The position numbers and the translations under genes were made by a program. A stretch of 64,000 bases of DNA from Arctopsyche grandis (Eukaryota > Arthropoda > Insecta > Trichoptera > Hydropsychidae): contig NC_135355.1 in NCBI RefSeq assembly GCF_051622035.1, positions 21,220,986 through 21,284,985 on the forward strand. The letters run 5' to 3'. The notes under the pieces were generated by a model that was not told the origin of the DNA, did not search any database, and was given only the letters and a program-made list of their open reading frames with translations. The first letter of the stretch is position 1. Each line of letters starts with the position of its first letter. Of this stretch, positions 56,084 through 64,000 are shown one piece after another.

Positions 56084-57447
56084 ACTGGACAGGATACGAT
56101 GATATTTGGCTGATATTAATTTCACCGCTAATTGTTGTTTAAAATACAAAATTGAAAATCAACTAGAATGTAAAATCGAATAAAAAATATAAAAAAGTAG
56201 TAAGTACATATGTTAATATTATAGTATCCTACCATAAAAATACTCGGCTAACTATAAACCACACAAACTAGTGACGAGAAAACAAACAAAAATTCACGTG
56301 TTCATATATGTATGCCTTAGGGAAAAATTTCGGCGAGTGCGAAAAGTATTTCAGTTGAACTTTCAATGGTGTGTATATGGCGATAGGTGGGGATGGGCGA
56401 TTGGGACAATAGTATTTCAGTCAAATTTGCTACCTGCGCGTACGAGAGTTTGTGGGGACGGGCGAGAAGTCAACCCGGTTTGTGTGCGTATCGCAGTGGC
56501 GAGTTATCCATAGTGGGTTGCGACAATAGCCAAATTTTCCCGTGTGGGTACCGCTTTCGAGCAACCTTTCCGGGAACCGCTGGGGCACGCCACACAATCG
56601 AGAAATAATATTTAAGAATTTTTGGCACGCGGATGATATATATGATTCGTTAACTCTCCTAATTCCCCAAATACATGATGAAGAATCATACAGGTTACTC
56701 GATATTGTGAATCATTTATGTTTAAAATTTAGGAAAAACCTTTGTTGATTTTGGGAGTGCGCGCTAGATTCTGATCGGTGCGCGAGGGAGGGGGGGGGGG
56801 AATTTTCCGAGCTGAAGTTACGTATATTTTCATGGGCTTCAAGATCTTGTTACTGCCCGGTCTCCTCCAGTTGATCCCGAGCCGTAAATTGTATTATAAA
56901 TGTATTTTATCACTACTGCGAAATGTGCAAATATGGATAGTTTAAAAGACAAACAAAGATAGTCACTAAGAAACAGTCTAAAAGTGTTACCTTATCTTAG
57001 TGAATAGAGCAAGTAAATATTTAATCATATTTAGCAGCAGTTGAAATGTTGTAATTAGCTTAACTTTCAATGAAAACAAGATTATTTTTTAACTGTGTAG
57101 ATTCTGAAACATCAATATGTATTATCAAAACCGAAGCTTAATGTCCCTATATTATTTTATATTGCATACAAATTGCAGAACACCACTTGACTGAAGTGTA
57201 ATCGCATTATCCACATTTAAAATAAACTACATCACTCTTCAATCGTCACTATCATTTGATCAACTTAATAGGGTTAAATAGGAATACGTAAGAGTGTGTG
57301 TATGAATAGTTACATAATATTTACTACATATATTATGAGTATTATATACTTGTGTTTATTATCAAAAGCAGAAATGCAAAACATGTTACAAATTGTGATC
57401 CAATCATTTTATCGTGTTCAAAAATAAGCGGCCAATAACAATGAGAA
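56084..57447. other. Intergenic; G+C-richer patch at 56310-56610
   Basis: The patch has no recognisable coding product in any frame. The rest is AT-rich with a G run near 56790. Confidence 0.35.
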
Positions 57448-57957
57448 ACAAAAAAAAATACCAGAGCGGAGACTAGCCAATCTTTACTAAGTTTGACCCA
57501 CTGAATTCGAATATGATATTGATTTTTGTTGATGGGTGATCGTTTACGAGATATGAGCGTTTAAAAAAATCCGCGATTTTTTGGATTTTGCGGTCTTTAA
57601 CTCAAAATTTAGGATTGTTACGCTCAAAGTGAGTATTGGAATCAATAGTCAGATATTTTTCCTATTAATTGTTATATTTTATTGCTTTAAAATACTTCTA
57701 ATCAATTGTCTAGCGAATTTCAAATGTCAAAAATATATTTTTTCTTCAAAAATATATAACAATCCTAAATTTTGAGTTAAAGACCGCAAAAGCCAAAAAA
57801 CTGTAAAAATCGCGGATTTTTTTAAACGCTCATATCTCGTAAACGATCACCCACCAACAAAAATCAATATCATATTCGAATTCAGTGGGCCAAACTTAGT
57901 AAAGATTGGCTAGTCTCCGCTCTGGTAACTCAAAAACGTGATTTTTTGTTGCTCAGT
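57448..57957. mobile_element. Foldback element, CACTGAGCAAC family, about 510 bp
   Basis: Left arm 57448-57620 and right arm 57767-57957 are complementary over about 175-190 bp (TACCAGAGCGGAGACTAGCC, GATCGTTTACGAGATATGAG). The left arm also carries about 120 bp more that matches 53330-53440. Ends read CAATGAGAAAC and GTTGCTCAGTG. No coding capacity. Confidence 0.85.
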
Positions 57958-59198
57958 GTAATTAATATTCATAAGGTTATTTCAGATTTGAAAAACATAA
58001 CTGTTGCAAGAATAATAAAAATAAATTTCGTACACAAATGATTTATATACTAATATTGTATTGATTTATATACTAATATAATGATTTTTATCCGGCTTCG
58101 CTCGGTATTTGTAATATAAACCACTTAAACATGGATAATCTAAAAGTAAACATTTTATTAAATGTATTTGAATAGTTTTATTTTATTTGAATATTCATTT
58201 GTTTTTTTATTAAATTGAACGTCACAGATTTTACAAACCAAACAAATATACATACATAGTCTCTTTCGAAATTATATATTAGATATGTATGTATATATAT
58301 ATATTTAAGTCAGGTATAATCTTCACGTAAATAACATTTATAAGATATAATATCTATTTCGAATAGCTACTTCCTCTTGAAAACGTTGAAATGGCAACGC
58401 AGATTTGTACGTAATGTACGATTACATAATATGCAGGATGGAAGGATAAAAGTGGAATTAAAAGTTTTTAAATTTTTTTTTTATAATTTAATTTAAATTC
58501 ACTCGACACCAACATTTAAAAATGGATCAAAGATCAAAAACAAGTAAAATGAGCCAGGACTAAATATGTAAAATTAAAACAATAATCAATTCAATTTCGT
58601 TTAGTTTTCCACACAACTTCCTAGTATTTAAACGTAAATAAATTTTTATGCAATGTGATTAATGCAATCTTATGAACACTATTCAATATGCTGTTTTAAC
58701 ACGTGTGTGAACAATTTGATAGCGCACAATATGGAGATGAATCACAAGAAAACACAAAGATGACACAATTATCACAACCAAGGTATGAGCGAACAGTTTG
58801 CAACAACAAGTGTATTTCGGGTCAGTAATATGTATATCGATAGTTAAAAGGTGTTCGTCTTTAACATTACACATAATATAATACCTTCCAAAATGACTAT
58901 CAAATTTATATCCTGGAACATACTAAAAACCTCGCCAATGGAGAGCATTAAATCGTAATATTTGTCAACTACATTTCAGTCATTCTAAATAGCCTAAAAA
59001 AAAGGGTATTTGAGACAAAAATATGAAAAAACGGCAATTCTGGTCATAGAATTGTGCCATTGAAAATCCACATAACAATTTAATATGAACAGCTATTGGG
59101 GTCCCAAATGGACAATAATAGAATGAAATATTTTATTATACATTTATCTGAAGTGTAAAAATAGTTTTTATATAATAAATTATGCAATTTTCAATGTG

Positions 59199-59206
<8 letters not shown>
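57958..59206. other. Intergenic, no gene seen
   Basis: AT-rich; a TCCGGCTTCGCTCGGTATTT fragment at 58091 looks like repeat debris. Confidence 0.35.

Positions 59207-59290
<84 letters not shown>
59207..59290. repeat. (TA)n microsatellite
   Basis: About 84 bp of TA. Confidence 0.95.
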
Positions 59291-59293
<3 letters not shown>

Positions 59294-61808
59294 ATAATTT
59301 ATATTCATGTGGGAAAAAACCTGGAATATTAATACGAAATTTCAACGTGCAAGCGAATCCCAAAAATCAACTGTAAATTTATGATTCATGTTGATTAAGT
59401 ATTTGTTTTTTTTGTTTTCAACCTAACTAGCAGACTACAATTTTCTATCTATAATGCTATTAACACATCCATCTTACAATATATTTATAACTATAATAAT
59501 ATGAAGAATCATAAACTTAGGCAAATGACAAACTTCACCCGGGCTAAATGACCGTCCGTCGCAATAGTGTGCTTTTATACACATATACAAAAAATAAAGG
59601 TGACCGAGGGATGAATAGGCTGATAAATTTATATTACGCATTCAAGAACATATGAAGTATATCGAGTACGCAAATCAAACAACAAGAATTACATTTAAGT
59701 GAAAATGTTGAGCGCACACAACCGCAAACGAATGGAGAGATCATTTTATCAGTTCTGGGGACTATTGCTAGAGCTACAAAATGTTAAGTGACATCAAATA
59801 CTAAAGAGTTTCAATAAGTAACCCACACTAACAGAATATGACATGTTTATGCTCTTCCACAGTAAACCTAGATTAAAAATTTCATGCACTTCGTTTCAAA
59901 AGATTTATGACATTGTTCACAATACAGAATACACAATATGTATAAAACGTTGAGTCAATAAACATTGGAGGCACTGTAATGCAATGAAGCAATGGAAAGA
60001 GCTCTTCAAATTGCCGAAAAAAAAATACGAAAAAAGACATGTCTCGAAACACCAAAATCAAGGCAACTAGACAGCTCTTTTCATTGCTTCTTTCTTCATA
60101 TATTCAATATATGGATTGAAACAATTTTTCAACTATGAAAAATAGATTAAGCCTAAATTTCTTACGATATATCTAAATAAAATAATAATCAGCTCTTATT
60201 CCTCTCATTTATGATAGAAATTTGTGAATAATTGTCACAAATCCCTTAATAAAATCCTTAATATAAAAGTTTCAATTAAAAACGCCCTAAATTAAATACA
60301 TTTAATTAATAAAAATGGGAGTCAAAATTTGGGATCATTATTTTTTATTAATGTGATATGTACAAAACCGAAAAACTCGGTGCTTATGAAAAAAATTAAT
60401 ACAAATAAATTCGATTCAAGCGATACCATAAAAACCTACGAAGAAAAACAAAATTTGATGAATTTCTTAATACTTTCAGTCGCAAAGTGCGTGTTTATTT
60501 AGTCGCAAAATTATTGATTATTAAATATCTATCAACGACACTAATGAAAACTACTTATCACGACTCCAATTATTTAATATTAACATTAGACAGAAATCAA
60601 TGATTTCAAATAGCAATTTATTTTACTCTTTGAACAGAGCTGACTATGGACATTGACAAAAGGCAATATGAAAAGTCTTCAATCAATAAACGTGATACAT
60701 ACATATATTATTCAAACCATATGTTCTTTTAAATTGTAATTATAATATAAAACGGCATTTTTTTTTATTTTGTACAGATATTACCTTAACACACATATAT
60801 TTGCACTGTTAATAGAGTATGAATGTCGTTTAAATTTAATGGTTAATATATAGGCTATGCTCATACCTACAATCTCAGTGAACATATTTATTTCTCCATG
60901 AATATTTGCAAACACATAATCTGCAAGGTGATTTATGATTATTTCGCTTATTAATAAAAATGTACAATTGCGAATGAGAAGTTTATCACCTTGATATAAA
61001 AATTGTTTAAGTGTTAAAATGTTTATATTATACAAATTTTTTACTCCAATGTGTATACAATATACCAACAAAAATATTTAAATTAAATATGTGAATGCAA
61101 ATGTTACTCTTTAAGGTAAAAAAAAATACTGAGCAGCAATAAAAACATTCCACATATTTCAGTCTCATAAAAGGAGTTAATAAAAAAATCCCTCCTTCAA
61201 TTATATTCCAAATGACCATTAATTATGAATTTAACTAATACATAGTGAACAACCGCAAGTCAGAGTACCACATTTATATTTTCATTCAACTCATTCGCAT
61301 TGTCCAAAATGTGAATAAAAAGTATATTTAAATGTGCGTTTTACATATTGAATTTAATATTTTAATTATATTTCATTTAACACAAAACAAATATGTATTG
61401 TATTAATCAAATGAATGTTAAAATCGAATATTATGATTACCACCAGAAAAGAAAAACAAAAAAATTATAAATACCCATTTGGGAGTTTTAGTAAACACCC
61501 AAATCGAAAAAGATTAAATATTTACTCATCTTCCCGGTTTAAATTTTTTGTGGTGTTACAGAATTCACATCCAAGTCAAAATTAAATTAGAATCATGTCT
61601 CAAATACTACAGTTAATTAGTTTTACTGGAAATATGAAGAATTTCCTAAGTGATACATAAATGTAATATAAATAATAACTCAAATTATCATTCAGCCCAA
61701 ATACATAAGTTTATATTCGAGCATTTATCTCATAATGATAAAAAGAGAAATATTAAATGTAAGAAATCACTCGGACTAATTAAAAATCAAGTTGAATGTA
61801 CTAAATAA
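59291..61808. other. Intergenic or long 3' UTR of the ZSWIM8 homologue
   Basis: AT-rich, unusually poor in the TE repeats that fill the rest of the window, which suits a long 3' UTR. No transcript end is evident and no ORF is recognised. Confidence 0.35.
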
Positions 61809-62459
61809 TCAGGTATTCTTCAATTGAGGATAATTCTTCGATACCGATCCTTGCCACGGCTGGCTACCACCCTGACACTGCCTGACTCTACCCCTACCGC
61901 CACGACCTCCACGCCCACCACGCCCTCGCATTAGCCCTCGATCTGCCATTTCCATGCTTGAATTTCCTCCACCACTCTCAATTCTCTCCCGACTGTCTTT
62001 AAGCTCAGAAACTAAAATATAATCATTATTTCTGTGAGATTCTTGAAAAGAATTTTCAATCTCTTGTCCATATTGTGATCGATACAAATACGAAGTTGAA
62101 CAATCAGAAACTATATTGTGAGAAGACCTGATAGACTGTAAAATTTCAAAGTTTTGCATGTTATTATAAAAGCCTTTGCAATGTTGCTGAATGTCCAGAC
62201 CTTCTGGTCCCTCAGAGCACGATTGCAAATAAACAGGATCGGAGGACGGTAATTTGTCCCCCACATAATCAGGAGGAAAGGTCACTTGTGGTGGGGCTCC
62301 TACATTCTGAAGAGAAATAACATTGCTCTTAGGTAAATAGCACTCAGAAGAATCACCAGAAGCTTCAGCAGGTGTAGGAGACGCTGTAGGGGAAGGAGCC
62401 CCAGACGTGGAGGGCGGGGAGCGACCAACCCCGCTGCCACTCGGCTCCGAACACCTTTG
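61809..62459 (-). CDS. Candidate stop-codon readthrough extension of the ZSWIM8/Dora homologue
   Basis: Immediately after the TGA at 62460, in the same frame and with no intron, 216 sense codons follow before TGA at 61811-61809. The product begins with a Ser/Pro/Thr/Gly-rich stretch (SGVGRSPPSTSGAPSPTASP), continues with acidic and Ser-rich sequence, and ends in an RGG box (RGRGGRGGRGGRGR) and NYPQLKNT. Base composition is richer in G+C than the AT-rich DNA around it, as expected for coding sequence. Explanations are UGA readthrough, an alternative splice form, or long 3' UTR open by chance. An acceptor-like TTTCTCTTCAG ends at 62307. Spliced from the phase-2 donor at 62612 it gives an immediate stop, but from the phase-0 donor at 63625 it would enter this frame. 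Confidence 0.5.
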   Translation of the reverse strand, partial: QRCSEPSGSGVGRSPPSTSGAPSPTASPTPAEASGDSSECYLPKSNVISLQNVGAPPQVTFPPDYVGDKLPSSDPVYLQSCSEGPEGLDIQQHCKGFYNNMQNFEILQSIRSSHNIVSDCSTSYLYRSQYGQEIENSFQESHRNNDYILVSELKDSRERIESGGGNSSMEMADRGLMRGRGGRGGRGGRGRVRQCQGGSQPWQGSVSKNYPQLKNT

Positions 62460-62526
62460 TCATTTACTATTGGCTTGTAGTGCAGCAGTTATTTTTGTCC
62501 AGAGGTCTTTGTGACAGGATTTTGAT
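62460..62526 (-). CDS. Zswim8: ZSWIM8/Dora homologue, last conserved exon with stop
   Basis: Follows TTTTTTTTAG. It encodes SKSCHKDLWTKITAALQANS K and TGA at 62462-62460. Vertebrate ZSWIM8 also ends within a few residues of its KELW block, so this is the conserved end. The five exons in the window give 342 aa plus stop. The stop is TGA followed by C, a context known to be leaky, and the frame continues open (see 61809-62459). Confidence 0.9.
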
Positions 62527-62612
62527 CTAAAAAAAATTAATTAATTTCAACCGTTAACAAAGCAACTATTTATGTAATAACGTACAAAATAAAATAATGA
62601 TAATATATTAAC

Positions 62613-62762
62613 CGTCTAATACATTGCAACCATTCTTTGAACTGGTTGGTACCCTCGGGTGTCAAATGTAAGGCAGTTCTGGCTGATACAACCACGTTTG
62701 CAAAATCTTCATAGTCAGATATTGGTAGATGGTACAGCATTTGATGCATACATTGTATATAC
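62613..62762 (-). CDS. Zswim8: ZSWIM8/Dora homologue exon
   Basis: Follows TTTCTAG and ends at donor GTTAAT (62612). It encodes YIQCMHQMLYHLPISDYEDF and TALHLTPEGTNQFKEWLQCI, matching the penultimate block of ZSWIM8. Phase 2 at both ends. Confidence 0.93.
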
Positions 62763-62833
62763 CTAGAAATTAAATTTAAACTTAAAATCTTATACACATA
62801 CATTGATGATTTCCAATGAACTGCAATCCTTAC

Positions 62834-63064
62834 ATCTGCTGACATTTCTGTACCAAAGGAGCAAGAGGACCTCGCAAATGTTGCATAAAGAGTGTATGAT
62901 TATTTCTCGCTAAATATTCAGCTGATTCCATTGCCAAATCATACAACACAAATGGACTAATCACTGAATTTACAGCACATAGACAAAATTGGTGAACATA
63001 CTGGGTACCCAATTTTTTAGATACTCTGAGCAACCATTTCACATTCTCTCCATATGGGGGCGTT
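62834..63064 (-). CDS. Zswim8: ZSWIM8/Dora homologue exon
   Basis: Follows CATGTTTTAG and ends at donor GTAAGG (62833). It encodes TPPYGENVKWLLRVSKKLG, TQYVHQFCLCAVNSVISPFV and ...LVQKCQQ, a close match to the ZSWIM8 C-terminal helical repeat region. Both ends are in phase 2. Confidence 0.95.
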
Positions 63065-63332
63065 CTAAAACATGGAAAATATTTAATGGAAAATACTACG
63101 TGAATAAAAAAGAAATCTAAATAATTCGAAGTCAAAATAGTAATGATTGATAAATTTATTATCTTATTAAACATTTTTTGTTAACGATATGAAAATAAAT
63201 TAATTTACTGTTATTATTGGGATAAAATATTTAAATACTGACCCAATTTCAATGAAATACTAATAGAATTTAAAAAATGGATTGTCCCTATTCCTATTAA
63301 AGAAAGCGATTTGATTTCACCTAATCAAATAC

Positions 63333-63538
63333 CTGCTGTATTTGTTTTGAGGACGATCATCGTGCACCCGTCTGGCTTGTGCTTCTAAAGCTAACATTCC
63401 AACTCTGTATGCAGCTAATAGTGCACGTAATTGTTGTGGATTATACTGATGTGGTCGTGGTGGACCCCTTGGACTAGCAGCACGTACAGGTGCTGCAACA
63501 ACATACTGTACTGGAGCTCCAAAGGGTACACCATAAAC
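63333..63538 (-). CDS. Zswim8: ZSWIM8/Dora homologue exon
   Basis: Follows ATATTTTAG and ends at donor GTATTT (63332). After a low-complexity start (Pro, Ala, Arg, Gln) it encodes LRALLAAYRVGMLALEAQAR and RVHDDRPQNKYSR. AAYRVGMLALE is diagnostic of the ZSWIM family C-terminal region. Enters in phase 0 and exits in phase 2. Confidence 0.94.
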
Positions 63539-63625
63539 CTAAAATATTATAGAAATTACATTGAATTAGACCATAAAATCATATACAATAAATAAAAATA
63601 AAATTTTCTATAAAAATAAAAAAAC

Positions 63626-64000
63626 CTGCATATGATGCGGTGGTGGAGGCATAGGTGGTGGATGATGAAACTGAATATGCAGTGGATGATATGCAAATCC
63701 ATAAGGTGCCATTCCTAGAGGCGCGATTGGAGCTAATGGAAGTGGGGCAATTGCGGTCAGTGGTTGCATTAAAGTGGGTTCTGGTTCAGGGTCTAAATCT
63801 CTATCTACTTCTCCAGCTGGAGCGTGCCTCAAAAATAATTCATACCAATATTTGGCAACGGTAAAAAGCACTTCTGGAAATACGCCACCACCTTTAGATG
63901 CATTTTCGACGGTAAGGCAAGCCCTCTCGAGCATAGGATCACTTTGCTCTTTGCATTGTAAAACAGCACGTTGAATCTCGTTGTGATTGAGAGCATGAGC
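63626..64000 (-). CDS. Zswim8: ZSWIM8/Dora homologue, internal exon cut by the window edge
   Basis: Runs from the right edge in frame (AHALNHNEIQRAVLQCKEQ), through MLERACLTVENASKGGGVFP EVLF, to a Pro/Met/His-rich linker ending HHMQ at donor GTTTTT (63625). The LNHNEIQ and LERACLTVE blocks match the C-terminal half of ZSWIM8. This protein is the substrate receptor of the CUL3-type ligase that destroys Argonaute bound to highly complementary targets (target-directed microRNA degradation). The N-terminal BC-box, cullin box and SWIM zinc finger lie beyond the window. Confidence 0.93.

Noticed and set aside
62306..62612. Alternative splicing from the donor at 62612 to the acceptor ending 62307 as the source of the ZSWIM8 extension
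   Set aside because: The phase-2 donor would give an immediate in-frame TAG, so this particular junction cannot make the extension.

Overview
The window is animal nuclear DNA, almost certainly from an insect. Two conserved protein genes on the minus strand are split by GT-AG introns. The rest is AT-rich and packed with non-LTR retrotransposons, hAT transposons and their short derivatives, foldback elements and very long (TA)n tracts. I cannot fix the insect order from sequence alone. There are no prokaryotic genes, CRISPR arrays or operons.

Gene 1 (minus strand, 40372 down to 5140) is a complete nine-exon gene for a class-III PLP enzyme of the ethanolamine-phosphate phospho-lyase / AGXT2-like family (ETNPPL type; 496 aa). 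Its exons are small (62-245 bp). Intron 2 alone is about 20 kb and has absorbed two jockey-like LINE copies, an RTE fragment, other LINE pieces and many MITEs. Exon 4 (17665-17758) is short but carries the conserved AYHGH block.

Gene 2 (minus strand, from the right edge at 64000 to a TGA at 62460) is the 3' part of a ZSWIM8 (Drosophila Dora) homologue, the substrate receptor of the cullin ligase behind target-directed microRNA degradation. After its conserved stop (TGA followed by C) the same frame stays open for 216 more codons, with an RGG box, before a second TGA at 61809. This possible stop-codon readthrough is the most interesting coding observation here.

Between the genes (about 41-61.8 kb) lies a repeat cluster. 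Two near-identical inverted arms of about 1.4 kb (44208-45605 and 52895-54307) face each other. Between them are an almost intact endonuclease/reverse-transcriptase element broken by one nonsense codon (46338-49283), a second, 5'-truncated RTE element (50024-52272), a LINE 3' UTR, and TA tracts including one of about 622 bp. Outside the arms lie a jockey-like LINE (42876-44178), a hAT element with a perfect 8-bp target duplication (54963-55811) and a foldback element (57448-57957).

The left flank (1-5139) holds repeat fragments, a nested palindrome and a GGTCAG cluster. Introns 7 and 8 of gene 1 hold an RTE copy with three frameshifts (5912-7588) and a hAT element (7713-8757) nested in an older dispersed repeat, which is itself interrupted by the RTE. 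The transposons are not part of the two genes' functions; they are a record of layered insertions.
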